Assembly: GCF_001540865.1 (NCBI RefSeq)
Contig: NC_033638.1
Span: forward strand, 4,973,849 to 5,037,848
DNA length: 64,000 bases
Reading direction: 5' to 3'
Origin: Ananas comosus
Taxonomy: Eukaryota; Streptophyta; Magnoliopsida; Poales; Bromeliaceae
Shown here: piece after piece, positions 43,933 to 57,025 of the stretch
Numbering within the stretch: the stretch's first letter is position 1
How the letters are laid out: each line of letters opens with the position of its first letter
Notes under the pieces: generated by a model
What the model was told of the DNA's origin: nothing
Databases searched by the model: none
Seen by the model: only the letters and a program-made list of their open reading frames with translations
Program-made: the position numbers and the translations under genes

Positions 43933-45490
43933 TTACCTATCTATAAAATAATATTAAAGGGTGAAGCCTTAACCATTTTGCACCTTTCTCCTTAATTTGG
44001 GTTGCGGGCCCCTGCATCAACTTTTTTTTTCCCCCTCTCTCACCCTCCTCCATCATCTCCGACGACAACGTCTCTCTCGCCCTCTCTCGTCCTTTCTCGC
44101 CCTTCTCGCCCTGTCCCTCTCCCTCTCTCCTCCTTCGCCACCGACGCCGACGCCGAGGAGGTCGCTGCGGCGCCGCAGTCTCGGAGCGGAGGCGTCCTTA
44201 GCAACGTCGTCGCCGGCGCCGTGACCGTTGACGGAAAGGCGTGACAAAAAAAAATTATAGAAGAAAGAAAAAGAAAAAAATAAAGACAAAAAATTATAGC
44301 ANGGTCCCCTTAGGAGGCATGAGGGACCCCAAGGCAGTGGACCTCCTCTCTTTCTCTCTCACATCTCCTTCTCTTCTCTCTCTTTCTCACACGTCTCATT
44401 CACTTCCGCTAGCCTCGATTTCTCCGTACGCCACTGCATCCTTCGCGCCGCTGAACACGTACTTGCTCTCGTCGTTCTCTGTCTCTCTCTATCACCTCCC
44501 GTTCTCTCCTTTCTCACCTTCCATACGGGTTCACCTCTTCCGCACCGCGCGGAGCGTACTTGCTCCTTTCCTAGCCCCACCCTAGGGTTGCCGTCATAGA
44601 TCCATGCATTAAATGCCGCCGCGGATCTGTCCCTTCGCCGGAAATGCTCCTTCTCTCTCTTCCGATTTGCACTGTACGGGCCAATTTGCCGTTCACCTAG
44701 CCATTAAATGCCACCGTGGATTTGTACACCTTCTCGGGACGCCGCCGTAGTAGCTTCATGCAGAGCGCCACCATCCCCATCGCTACCTTCTCCACAAGCA
44801 TCATCACCGACATTACCAGGCACGCCACAACCAGCTCCCTCATCGCCGGCACCGTTGCCACCCCGCTGATACGGTCCTACCGTATCGATAGGGATAAACG
44901 ATCACTTCGAGGGGATCGAACCTTCTAAAGAATTGAGAAGTAGAGAGAAGAGGTAGAAAGAAGACAAGATATGAGGGAAAAGAGACAATATTGCTTGATT
45001 ATTTCTTGTAATCCCGGATTACATTATATAGAGCCCATATGCTCAAATTACTCCTAATCATACTAACTTAACATAAATAAACCCATTCCCAAACATATTC
45101 CTAAATAACAAGATAATTGCCTATTCCTAACATATTCCTAATATAATAATATTTATTTCCATAATTAAAAATCCTAATCTAGAAGCGCATCACCCGCTCA
45201 CCTTCCATAATTAAATATCCTAATCCATTTGTTGCTAAATTCTGTTTGCTTCTTCTCTACGGGTATTTTTAGGAAAGTAGCCTACAGTTGTAAAATAAGA
45301 AATTTCATTTCCATATATATGAATTGTGTGATCTGATGGGCCATAACAAAAGACACAGCAAGTCTTTTAGCAGCTCTTTTTTGATATCTTTGATGCTTTA
45401 TATAGAAAATTCTATATTGAGTAATTAGAAAAACTTATTTTCCATCCACATTGAAGGAAAAATTGTAGATTTAAAAATTAATTAAACATT
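43933..45490. other. CT-rich and AT-rich sequence, no gene recognised
   Basis: 44020-44590 is strongly pyrimidine-rich with GC-rich Ala/Ser/Arg-type frames on both strands, the usual look of low-complexity DNA. One N stands at 44302. 44880-45200 (GGATCGAACC, TTGTAATCCCGGATTACATT, ATATAGAGCCC) resembles an old minus-strand copia-type LTR, but ends were not found. Confidence 0.4.
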
Positions 45491-45496
45491 TTATAA

Positions 45497-45600
<104 letters not shown>

Positions 45601-45602
45601 TT

Positions 45603-45844
45603 GGACTGGGCTACTATTAGTAGCAAAATCCCATTGTTGCTACCAGTTTTTTAGCCTTTGGATCAACTCTTTTCATTATTTCTAACCATTGGATTAAATA
45701 CTATAACCCAGTGGGGACCACTCAACCCTAGGGGGGACCACTCAACTCTAACCGACTAATATCATCTTGACCCTACAATTTTTCATCCAAGGGTTAAAAA
45801 CTTGATAGCAAAAAGAGCGTTTTACTATTAATAGTATTACAGCC

Positions 45845-45850
<6 letters not shown>
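45603..45850. mobile_element. (TA)n-flanked MITE, diverged copy
   Basis: GGGCTACTATTAGTAGCAAA at the left is loosely inverted as TTTTACTATTAATAGTA at the right. The interior ATTGGATTAAATACTATAACC and CCACTCAACCCTAGGG match the MITEs at 17268 and 17521. A (TA)n tract follows at about 45849-45881. Confidence 0.65.
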
Positions 45851-45881
<31 letters not shown>

Positions 45882-45884
<3 letters not shown>

Positions 45885-47513
45885 GCTCAAATTAGCATCT
45901 ATAGTTTTCAAAAGTAGAGACCCATTTAAAACAAAACAATTCATATAAGCAACACAATTCATATAAGCAACAGATAACTGGTCTCCATCATAATGCTAAT
46001 TAACTATAGGAAGCCGGTGCATGATACTCTTATAAATGTCTGTGGATATTAGAAGAAGATTTGCATAAACTTCCTTTTTGTCATTGTTGTTGTTTGCGAT
46101 AATTGGTTCTATATGGGATTTGGTTTTTGTATAAATAATGGGTATCATTTAGATGGTTTCTGGCATATGTACATTTGATGTCAAATAGCATATTTGAAGT
46201 TATGGATAGCTTTTTCTTTTTCTATTTTTTAATTTTTAATTGTAATTCACATGGCAACTTTGAAAGTAAATTGATAGCTTGGTATTATAGGTGAAGCAAA
46301 TTAACATCATGTTAAAATGGTCTCAAAATTTTAATAATTTCTGCATGCTCTGCTTGCTTAGATACAATACATACACTCTTTTCGCATGTGTGCAGCTTTC
46401 TTCTTAGATGGCACATAAATTGGGTATATACCTAATGGTTGTGTATACTAATGTTGTTTGCTATATCTGTAGTAAAGAACATGGCCTCCATTTCTTAAAT
46501 GCGATTTCTATGGGGTTTACATTCCCTATAGTTATATGCTTCTAGGATTTAATGCTTTTGGACATAAGCTGTTTTCATTAGTTGAATGGTGTTTGCCTAG
46601 AAAGAGGTTGAGGCTCCATCTGCTGAAGGTATGTTTTTGTGATATATACTATACTATGTTGATTTATTTGGTATTTGAGTTAGGACAATAAAAATGATAT
46701 TGAAATTTTTTTTCAGATAATTGTTGTAAATTAAATTCATTACTTATTATTTTTCTTTGTTTGATGCTTTCAGTATGAGCTATTTGCAATAATTTAGAAA
46801 AAAGTTAAGGTTAGTTCTCTGAAAGGTATATATATGTTTCTGTGATAGGTCTGCATACCTTGCTATTTTATACTTACTTTATAATGCTATTGATTTTTCC
46901 CGCACTATTTTTCCCAATCCATTTACTGCCAACCTCTGATTTTTCCCACACTATTTTTCCCAATCCATTTACTGACAACCTCTGTATTAATAGGTCTTAT
47001 ATATCACAAGAACTATTATTTGGTGTTAGCGATCAACAAGATGTGGAAATAGTAGGGCATGGATAGATTGATGTGGAAATAAGAGGTACGTGGAATATTA
47101 TAGAAACTATTATTTTCTCTCCAAATGGATAGATTGATGTGGAAATTATTCGCATGTTATAATCTTTTTTCAACTCTTGGCTTTGCAGACTTATAGAAAA
47201 TCATGAACCAACTAGCAGCAACAAATAATTAGGCTACTCTACATATTAATCATGTATTTTTTGGGATCTCAACTTGAACTAATGTGATTGACTTATGGAC
47301 AATTAATATATGTGTTAATCATGCATATTTTTTGGATTTGGTCTCAATAATGAGACCGCTTTGTTAAGTCTTTTCATTTGCGCTACAAAACACTATTTGG
47401 CATTTGATAATTTTAAGAAACTCTAATATATGGAATACATTTATCTCTGCAGATAATTATTTTACTGTTATTTACTAATTACTAACGTATATTTAATGTA
47501 AATCTATCGATCT
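45882..47513. other. Intergenic DNA with a short tandem duplication
   Basis: No gene recognised. A roughly 45-bp segment, CACTATTTTTCCCAATCCAT plus TTACTG, is duplicated in tandem at about 46893-46982. Confidence 0.45.
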
Positions 47514-47520
47514 GCCGCGA

Positions 47521-48567
47521 CAGGAGCGAAGCTAGAATTTTAGTTCAGGGGGGCCAAAAATACATTAAGCAAAATATATTGATCTTCAAAAAAAATATTA
47601 ATAAAGCAAACTATATATAATAAATATTCGAAATACAATAATATAAAAGAAAATTTTAAAAATTTTGCTTACCATACAAAAGTTAGAATAGTACTCGGCT
47701 CTCCTTCAATTCAGAAGATAAAAAGTTCTTATTCATATAGAAAGAATTCATAAAAATTCTAAATTTGGGATCTCTTATTGTACCTTATATTCTTAAATAC
47801 TAAAAATCTAAAATCCAATAGGTTGTCATTGGAAGGCCCCAAAATATTTTAAAAAGTTTTAAAATTAGAATTTAAACATGAATAAATTATCATTATTATC
47901 ATCCATATTGATTATAATCTAACAATATATGGACAACTCACAACTCAATAATTAATAATATTATAATCAAGAAGCAATTAAACAATTAACAACTCAATAC
48001 TAAGCACAATTATACAAAAAAAATTAGATTGCTAAAATGCTCTTATTGAAATGAAGTACGAAGCAATCCAAAGGGGAGAGAGAGATTACGAGTCTAATTA
48101 GATTTTGTTATTTTGGGGCACTGCAGTTGAATTTGAACCGCCGTTACCGGAGGCGGACGAGGCGAGCACCAGCGACGGTCGGCACTCAGCAGTCCGGCGA
48201 GGCAGTGAGCCAGAGGAGTAGAGGCGTGGGCCGAGGAGAGAGATTGAGAGAAGAGAGCGATTGGGAGAGAGAGAGGGAGAGAGAGAGAGATGTGAGATTT
48301 ACTGTTTACGTGTGGTTTGGGCGGTGGGCGTGTCAGCATGAGGAAACGCGCGGGCGGCGGGCGGCGGGTCATGAATGCTGTGGGCCTGTGCGTGGAGACA
48401 TGGAGTCTTGGCCCACAAGCCAACAGGTTTTCTTAAAAAAATTTCATTTTGGTCCCCTAAGTTTGCAATATTTTTATTTTCTCAATAGCTTAATAATGGA
48501 CTTTGTTGTAATTTTAAGAATGCAGGGGGCCATGGCCATTGTCGGTCCCCACATAGCTCCATCCCTG
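47521..48567. mobile_element. hAT-like DNA transposon remnant, 1.05 kb
   Basis: Begins CAGGAGCGAAGCTAG and ends TAGCTCCATCCCTG, an imperfect terminal inverted repeat. GCCGCGA flanks it at 47514-47520 and 48568-48574, a target duplication of 7 bp (8 bp is usual for hAT). The GC-rich interior (48120-48400) contains an Arg/Glu-rich frame over GAGAGA sequence that is not convincing protein. No transposase is seen, so it is non-autonomous. Confidence 0.65.
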
Positions 48568-48679
48568 GCCGCGAAGCGCGGGTCTTAACTAGTAATACAT
48601 TATGTACAAACTAGTAAATATTAGTATCAACTTTATATTCAATATTCTTTTCATATGTATCAACTTATCATAAAAACTA

Positions 48680-49255
48680 ACCTACATAGATCTCGAAAAG
48701 AGTGTCGAAATGTGGAAAAGGCTTATTATACCATTTTTTTGCTTCATTGTTAGACTTCAATAAGAAAAATAAAATATAATTATTTTGTAGAATGATAAAA
48801 AAAATATTATATATTAATCAAAGAATATTTAACAAACCTCTAGAATAGGTTCCCAAATATCTTGCGGAGCAGAAACCATATTTGTAATGGCATTCTATCC
48901 AAAATAATTATATTTTAGAATGATAAAAAAATTATTATATATTAATCAAAGAATATTTAACAAACCTCTAGAATAGGTTCCCAAATATCTTGCGGAGCAG
49001 AAACCATATTTGTAATGGCTTTCTATCCAAAATTACTAAGCTTAATCAATGATTTCACTAATTAAAAAGCTCTTTTTAATTGTTGTTCTTGATCTTTAAT
49101 TTGATCCATTTGTATTTGAGCGGTAGAAAATGTTGCATTCATTGCTTTTGAAATATTGAACCAAGCTTCTTTGGTCCAACCATTTTGGGCACAAAATCTA
49201 GGATTATTATGCTCTTTCAATAATGTTACTAAATAAATTTTTTTGCATTTCAATC
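48680..49255 (-). pseudogene. Myb/SANT-like DNA-binding domain gene relic with duplicated exon
   Basis: Exon-like blocks on the minus strand follow the order of plant Myb/SANT-like (Harbinger-associated) proteins. Block A (49253-49062) reads LVTLLKEHNNPRF, NGWTKEAWFNISKAMN, QIKDQEQQLKRAF, the helix pattern of the domain. Block B (about 49020-48965) reads ITNMVSAPQDIWEPILE, then a GT splice-like site. An almost identical block B' stands at about 48900-48842. Block C (about 48745-48680) reads KKWYNKPFPHFDTLFEIYVG. The exon borders are inferred from protein similarity. No start, end or promoter is seen, so it is probably a relic. It is not adjacent to a recognisable transposase. Confidence 0.6.
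48781..49020. repeat. Tandem duplication of about 120 bp covering one exon
   Basis: 48781-48900 and 48902-49020 are nearly identical, from AATTATTTTGTAGAATGATA to TTTGTAATGG(C/C)(A/T)TTCTATCC. The duplicated piece contains block B of the Myb/SANT-like relic. Confidence 0.9.
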
Positions 49256-49259
49256 CATT

Positions 49260-50605
49260 TTGCTCTCCTTTTATTTTTGGATCATTACTCGTATGACACT
49301 ATCAAATATGTATGAAAGAAGTCAAACACACAATTTAAAAAATATAATTATGTTAAAAATGACATCAATATTTGTAGTAAATATAACAATATGAAATAAA
49401 ACATATATGAAGCTAAATATCTCAAATTTATCATAAGAAAACAATTCAATATCTTAAACTGAATCAATGTATCATAACAAAAAAAATTAAACAAAAATAT
49501 CACCAGTAACTACTAGAAATCGCCTAACCCTCATCAAATTTTTCTTCAAAATATGAGATTGCATCGTAGATAAATGGATATCAATAGAAAGATAATCAAA
49601 AGATAATCAAAAATTCTTTCCTATTTCAACTATAGATGCTAAGATCATAGTCATGCTTTTGTTCTTTTCTTTTATTTATGCATTATAAAATTTTTAATAA
49701 AAAACAATGGAAAAGTAGTTTAAGCCAACAATAAATTATCCAATTGCCTATCCTTTATTTAATCTTATGGTCCCCGCAATCTTTAGCTTCCTACATAGGT
49801 GGAGCCCACTTCTTCTTTTGAAACATACCCTCAATAATCCTCTTTTATACTAAGTGGGTTACATGTTTTTTTTTTTTTTGTCTCATTACTTTCTTCTTTT
49901 TTATTAATTTCATGGATGAGAGGGCATATAAAATCAAGGTATAAAAGAGGATTTTGTAAGGAAAACTAGGGCACATCCATATATGTGTAGAGAAAGAGGA
50001 GGAGAAGGAGAAGGAGGTGGAGGAGAGAGAACATACCTGCAGACATTATATAGGAATAAGGTCTACTGGGAGGGCAGTGGCGATAAGGCGACAAGGCGAA
50101 GAGGATGGGTATGGAGCGAAAACTAGAGTAGGACGTGCGAGAGGAGGAACGCGATAAGTGAGGAATTATTTTACACCACTCTAACATCTTTCTTTAATTT
50201 TCCTAATATTACTCTAAAAAATCCACATTACACAGTAATAAATTTGCCTCGTTGGGCTATCCAAACGGGTTAACTTAAAAAAAAAAACTTTCTAAAAAAC
50301 AGAGTAAAGTGGCCCAAAACAAAGTATTGAGGGTTTTCCAAAAGGACCCTTAGTTTGGATTTTTTTTGCCTTTAATCCCCTTAAAAAAAAGTATTTTATA
50401 AATAGTCCTACCAAAAATATATAAGTACAAAAATAATCCTTTGCTTGTCCATGTAAATACCACGACTGACAAAAAAGGATCAGTGGATAATTTTAAATTA
50501 ATACAGTAATTCATTTCTCGCATCCTGAAAAGCATTAGGTCATCTATTTTAAACTAGACATGATAATTTAATTACCTTTTTTGGATTATATCAATCACAA
50601 ACTCT
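49260..50605. other. Intergenic DNA, no gene recognised
   Basis: AT-rich to 49960, then a purine-rich stretch (49985-50030, GGAGAAGGAGAAGG). Short frames have no domain. Confidence 0.45.
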
Positions 50606-50610
50606 AACTC

Positions 50611-53600
50611 TGTCACGCCCCGAACCCGGTCCTATTTGGCCGGTTTGGATCCGTCGAACAGACGCTGAACGGACAGAGTCTCCCCTGTCCGCCCAAGGCT
50701 CAACAACAAGTATCAACAGAGTGTAAAATTTGCATAAGCGGAAGCATACACAATGGCTTGCACGAGGGCAAGCAATGGCCAAAGTGAAAGTACCAACTAA
50801 TCAACATACAAGTAATATGATTTCTTTAAACCACACACATGCATACAACTTAAATATAATTTCTTTATATTCTTTGCATCATTTCTTTTATACATCTCAT
50901 AATGTAAGGAAATGAATTCTCGAAATACGAGGATTGTACTTCATCCAGGATCGACTGTTTGTCGAGAGAATACCCATTGTGGGAATAAAAAATGTCCAAA
51001 ACACAAAGAGTGCTTTGGAGTTGAGTCCGCGAGAGCAAACGGTGCAAACTGCATTTTTGGGCTGATGTTGCTCTCGGGGACCGGTCTCTGGAGGTGAGAG
51101 ACCGGTTCCCTCGGCTGGGTGTAGCGAGGTTGCTTGGTGCAACCGGTCCCTGGCAGGGAGGGACCGGTTCCCGAACGTGGTCCCAGCGAGAAATGCCAAA
51201 AATTGGCTAAGTCCTGAAAATCGAGCTCTCGGGGACCGGTCTCTCAGGTGAGGACCGGTCTCCCGAGGGCCGGTCTCCTAGGGAGAGACCGGTTCCCGAA
51301 CGCGTGCGCCCGAGGGAGACCCTCGGGGACCGGTCCCAAGTCGGGGAGACCAGTCCCTCCGCGCGAACTCTGCCCAGTAGGGATGTGCAGTGGATGGAAA
51401 GTTGAGGGGTTTTTATGCAAAATGGCCTTTATTAGAGTGGGCTGAGCCCTCTCTCTCTCTCACACTCTCTCATTTCACTCTCTCTCACTCTCTTTCTCTC
51501 TTGCTCTCTCTCTTTAGAAAAGAAAGGAGAAGAAGAAGAAGAGGAAGGAGAGGAAGGAAAAGAAGGAGAAGAACAAGAATGAGAAGAAGAAGGAGATCAA
51601 GAGGAAGGCCTTTGACACCTTCATCTCCCTCCCATCTTCTCTTTGGTGTAGCACAAGAGGTAGGCTCTTGAACCCTAGCTTCTAAATTTTGGAGTTTTGG
51701 GTTTTTATGCTTTGGAATAGGTCAAATGAACCCTAAGCATGCTTCTAAGTAGATCAATCCCATGAATCTAGGGATTTATTGGGTGGTTTGCTATAGGTGC
51801 AAACCTAGGGCTCCAAAATGGGGTTTTTGTGAAAGTATGAGATTAGTCTCATTTGAAGCCTTGGAAACCCTATTGTTAGGTCACGAATCGCGGGGGCGAA
51901 GTCGGTTTTGGCATTCGGCGAGCCGACGTGAAGTTCTCGGCAGAATAGGGCCGGGTTAGTGTTGATTTGGGCAAAGAAGACTAAAGCCTTTTCGCAAAGT
52001 TCGCTGAGGAGAATATCCCAAGCCTCTACATCGATTAAAGGTGGGGGGTGCCATCCCGAAGCTTTCGAACTCCTTTCTATGTCTTAGATTGCATTTAATC
52101 TCATCTCTTCATGTTGCATTGTAGGATTGCATAGTAGCTCCATTCCTTATGCTTTCTAAATGATAACCTAGTGTACTTGGAATGCTTGGTAACTTAGATA
52201 GGTGAGGATTGGGTCGGAATGTGGATCCTATGATGCGAAAGAAAAGAGATGAACCTGATCGGGGTATTGATGACATAGAAAGTAGTGTAAAGTGTTAAAG
52301 AACAAACGAGTGGCATCCAAATGTTAAATGATGACGAGTGGCATTAATGTAGTATAATGACACTAGTGGTCGATGGACCCAGGGATAGGTGGATCCCTTA
52401 GAAAATGCCTTGTGAACAATGAATTTAGAAAAACTAAATAGCATTGCATGAATGTCGGGAACAAATGATCGCGCGAGAAATGTTGACTCTAGTTGTAGAG
52501 CATCCTCACTTGGAGAGGATTTGATTGGGTTGTGGACCCTAGTGATAGTGCTCCCTCACTTGGAAAGGATTCGATTGGGTATTGACTTTAGTTGTAGAGT
52601 ATCCTCACTTAGAGAGGACTTGATTGAATTATTGACCCTAGATGTAGGGCATCCTCACTTGGAGAGGATAGATCTAGCTCACAGTCTGCGTTTGGGATGG
52701 TATAGCCATCCAATCCCCACATGGAGGGGATTGTCATCGAGTACTCCGGAGTGTCGCACGACTAGGACCACTTGGAGGTCCGAACCACATGGAGGTCCGC
52801 AGACGGTCCCGGGCTTGGGTGCACATGGAGCTCCCTCCCCACTTTGGGATTGAAAGGTGAGTTATAGGTGAGCCCTAGGGCCTCGCCACAGATTGGGTAA
52901 ATAAAAAGTTAAAGGTTTAAAAATGTCATTGAACATTACTATTCGAACATGGATCGAATTTGTTAGCATGGTAGCAAACCTTTATTATATGATGCATGCA
53001 TTCATATTCATGATTATGGGCATAGTAGCATAGTTTTCCTACTATTGCATTTACAGCTTTCAGATACATATCTATCTATCTATCTATCTGTTGTTGCTTG
53101 TGCCCACTTGGACCTAGTGGGGAGATCGGCAGAGTCGGCGGCCGAGCCCACTGGGAACTATGGAAGATAGTTCTTACCCCACTCTATTTCCAGTGGTAGG
53201 TACAGGGTTGCCGAGAGAGGACCACGGCAAGGGCATTGCGCCCGACCAGTGAGACCGTAGTAGTATAGTAGCTTTCCTTTTTGCATTAGTTCACCTATGT
53301 ATTGAGAGAGATTCATTGTAGGTGAGGATTTGGGAGAGCTATGTATTTTGAAATGAAAAATGTATTCATTTAAAGAAAAATGTTGAAACTATTGTAATAG
53401 TTTAGTACTCTCTTTATTTCACGTGTTTATCTTGTGGATCTGCTTGCTCTTTGTATTGTTGGCACTGGTTGTGCCCTTGTGAATGTGTATGTTTAGAATT
53501 TAATTTTCTGGGTAAATTCTTATACACATTCCTGTTGTTGAGCCTTGGACGGACAGGGGAGCTGCTGTCCGTTCGGTGGCCCGCCGCTGCAGCCGAACCG

Positions 53601-55957
53601 TGCCAAATCGGTAGTGGATTCGGGGCGGGGCGTGACACATAATATCCCAAAATGAACATAAATGCATTCTTCTCCAAAAGATAAGCTTTTACATTAAACC
53701 ATAAACTCTTTTACAACCTTCATGTTTTATATTTAAGCATCTATAATCATCAAAATCCAAAAGATGATATATAAGGGTATGCAAGTAAACCAAAATGTGA
53801 AACCAACATGGGTGGTCTCTAGCTATAGCGCGATACCTTTACCGCGATCGTCCGCCGGCTCGCTCGGTCCCGGCTCTATGAAAAATGGGGTGTGAGAACT
53901 ACAACAAAGTTTCCAGTGGGTTCGGCAACCGACCACGCCGACTTTCCCACTAGGTCTAAATCAGGCATAATAGAAGAATAGATAGATAGTAACCAACTAA
54001 ACAAATACAGCTAATATACCTGAACAATATATAATGCTATGCTCGATAGAATACTCATGGTGAATGTAAGATCACATTTTCATTGCCCAATCTCTTGGCT
54101 AACCCGTAGGTTTCGCCCTCAACAAACTCACCAACCCAAATCCCTACTATCGGGGAGATACCCGCTACAACCCGACGGGACCGTCCTCTGGGGAGATACT
54201 CGTTACGACCCAGTGATGACTACTCCGGAGCTCATCGCCTGAGGGAGAGCTACCACCCTCGAGCAAGGACTTACAGGTGAGTATGATCCAATCCTTAACT
54301 ATAAAGATGTCAAGTTCAATCCATTCCTTAACTATAAGGAAATAATGCACATATGACCCTTAACTCTAAGGTTATTATGTCATAATGCCACAATCACTTT
54401 TTTACTTGCACTCTTTATTTTCACTAGTGTCATATACACTACTTTGTTCTTGTACTCATTCACTAATGCCACACTTATTTTCTAAGTGTCAACTCTAGCA
54501 TTCTTGACTCGACGATGCCACTCTCTACATTCATGTCCACACGTCACATTTGTTCTCTAAGAAAACTAAGTTCTTGTCATTTGTCATACATACATAGGAT
54601 TATCAAATCTCACTTTCTTACTGGTATTTCACATACCTTCGAACTCCAATATGCAATAGAAGCTCACAAGTAATCCTATTATGCAATTATGCTCAAAACA
54701 TACATATGCTCAAATATGACACTTTAGACATAAAAGGAATTTCGAGATCTTTGGTATGCACCACCCACCTTAGATAGTTGTAGGGATGCTACAATTCAAT
54801 TCTCGAAATTTTTGGACTCCTAGTCTCCCGCCTGCGGCAAAACGAAGCCAAATTAGGCTTTTTACCCAATAACTTTACGCAGACCCGTCGAATCACCGAA
54901 CCGAGTTCATATTCTAGTCGGAAATACCCCTAATTAGATTTCTATAAGGTCAATTTGCCTTAGAAACTTCCTAGGACAAAAGCCCCAAATTTCGTGCCCT
55001 AACAATGTCATTTGCTCAATCCTAGGTTTTGATCTCTAGAACAAACAAAAGAGAGCTTGTCCAACAACTAGAAGCTCATTTAGAACCATCTAAATCATTT
55101 CCAGGGCATATAAAGCAAACCCTAGAAATCTACCATTAGAGCACATGGAGGAAACTAGGGTTTCCATGTGTTCTAAGCTCCAACTAGGTTTCTATGCTTG
55201 AGAGAAGATCAAAACTTAGTTTTCTAGGGCATAAAACCAAACCCTAGGCCTATTCTCGCATAAACACCTCACCTTAGCCCAAAGCTCTCCAATGTCTACC
55301 TTGTAGGAGAGGTCCCAAGCCTTCAAATCCACCAAAATCTCCTCCAAAGTCTTCTTCTCCTCCTCCTCCTCCTCCTTGCTCTAGGGTGTGCTTTCTAGAG
55401 AGAGAATGAGAGAAATAAGAGGGAGAGGTGTATTTGGCTGTGGGAGAGGGAGAGAGGAGTGTTGGGGGTATTTATAAGGTGCTACAATTACCAAAAAACC
55501 CTCCACTTATCCATATTTGCAGCAGACATAAATTTGCTGTCAGGCCCAAAGTGTACCGGTACACGGTATTTTGTACCGGTATAGGGCTGCGCAAAGACCA
55601 AACCTGAGAGCAGCTCTCTCGGGTTCGTGGCATTTGTACCGGTACAAATCCATTTTGTACCGATACACTTCCAGATTTTCTCAAACCCGAGAACTACCCC
55701 CCGCTCGGCCTGCTGGTTGTACCGGTATAGCCTTGATGGTTGTACCGGTACACTTTGCCCAGACTGCAGTTTTTGTATCGTTTCGATTCTATTTCATGCC
55801 GGTCGATGCTAAAACCCTTCTAACCCTTCTTAAACTCACTTTTAACCCTTCCAACATTGTTGGAATGCTAAATGGAACTTGCCCAACTATTTATTTCGCA
55901 CACTTTAGTCAATTTGGCTAAAGTTCGATATTTTCTACCGAGTTTCGATTTGTTACA
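50611..55957 (-). mobile_element. Solo gypsy LTR, minus strand, containing another solo LTR
   Basis: On the minus strand it begins TGTAACAAATCGAAACTCGG (55957) and ends at TGTCACGCCCCGAACCCGG (50611, complement). AACTC flanks it at 50606-50610 and 55958-55962. Without the nested insertion (50903-53637 plus one target copy) it is about 2.6 kb. Its U3 has GTACCGGTAC motifs at 55550-55760, a minus-strand TATA (CTTATAAATA near 55471-55480), and the hairpin at 53892-53915. Its 3' half matches the LTR at 33478, its U3 the LTR at 57026. Confidence 0.92.
50903..53637 (+). mobile_element. Nested solo gypsy LTR, plus strand
   Basis: 2,735 bp, starts TGTAAGGAAATGAATTCTCG and ends GGGGCGGGGCGTGACA, flanked by CATAA at 50898-50902 and 53638-53642. 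U3 has GAGACCGGT(T/C)CC-type motifs at 51075-51360, then a CT-rich tract and a GA-rich leader. The hairpin (GGGAACTAT...ATAGTTCTT) lies at 53153-53175. Its first 150 bp do not match the other subfamilies. Confidence 0.93.
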
Positions 55958-55962
55958 AACTC

Positions 55963-57025
55963 CCTATCCAACGGCATGCTAATCAACTCAGGAAAAAATT
56001 ATATTCATAAATTCTCATATTATAAGAATGTCCTCGCATCTTGGCGTTGTTGTAGGCATCTCCACTACAGACGCCAAATAGGCTACACTTTCTCTATTCA
56101 TCAATTGTTTTGCCTTTGATGTAGAAATCGTCATGGCAAACAAGATACTCCTATAATCCCTATAAATAAACTTCTCCAAATTTGGCTCGCAAAAAATTAT
56201 CGTCCTATCCTCACAGTATATAGTCGCATAATAGCAAGGGAGCCAATCCATCTCCAACACAACATCAAAGCCTACAACTCTCTTGAGACTAACAAATATG
56301 TAGGGATAATCTATGGTCCGAACTACACTGGACATAACATACAACACTCATCCACGTACAATATATGATCAGGAATCTGAACCTCCTGTGTATATGGCAA
56401 TACCTCTAACTCTAGTCCATATAGTAATACAAATGCCCGACACACAAAAGAATGTGATACACCAGTATCAGATAAAAGTTAAACTCGAATGTTTTTAATC
56501 AAACTAACATACGCGACCACATAGTCGGCGGCTGATACATTCTCCACCTATGCCACATATACTTGACACTGTGCGATACTTGCTTGCTGTGCCAAAAGCT
56601 CGCACACCCTTTGCGTTTGCTACTCCTGGCACTAGGAAGACTCAGCTTGCCTCCCCATGGCACCTACCATCCTAGCCATTTGCTTCCATAGCTTCCGTAT
56701 CTTACTAAAGCTAGCCTAATCTTGTTCCTGAGGCTGTGTTGGGATAGCTCTCATCGGTGCTCATGCTCACTACGCCATCTTAATCACCTGAAACAAATAC
56801 ACATCAATCACACTAAAAAATCGTAGTTCGACCTAATTTAGTAGAAGGGTAGAAGGATAGTGTAGAAAGATATTCCTTTTTTCCCACGACATTATGTTGT
56901 CAGCAGCACACATAATTATCAAGAAGGAAAAGACACCTCTCCTTCACACTCTTCAATCCACTCTTGAAGAGTTCACATAATCTAATTTGCTGACTTTCGA
57001 TACAAATCATGTCTCTCACATCTTA
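55963..57025 (-). pseudogene. Ty3/gypsy gag-protease relic, minus strand
   Basis: The protease active site LLSDTGVSHSF is encoded at about 56446-56475. Downstream on the minus strand, in another frame, 56347-56015 reads VGFDVVLEMDWLPCYYATIY, CEDRTIIFCEPN and MNRESVAYLASVVE, the usual linker between protease and RT in chromoviruses (compare [15 protein letters not shown] at 30475). The Gag start region (near 56790) keeps only a short polar stretch, so most of Gag is deleted. RT and beyond were cut away, and 55957 is the border of the solo LTR. It is a dead fragment with several stops and frame changes. Confidence 0.75.

Noticed and set aside
44002..44585. Overlapping Ser/Pro/Arg-rich frames on both strands
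   Set aside because: They arise from CT-rich and GC-rich low complexity, and open frames in several phases at once argue against coding.
48127..48588. 153-codon Arg/Glu-rich frame
   Set aside because: It runs over GAGAGA repeats, crosses the hAT-like element border at 48567, and the opposite strand is equally open.
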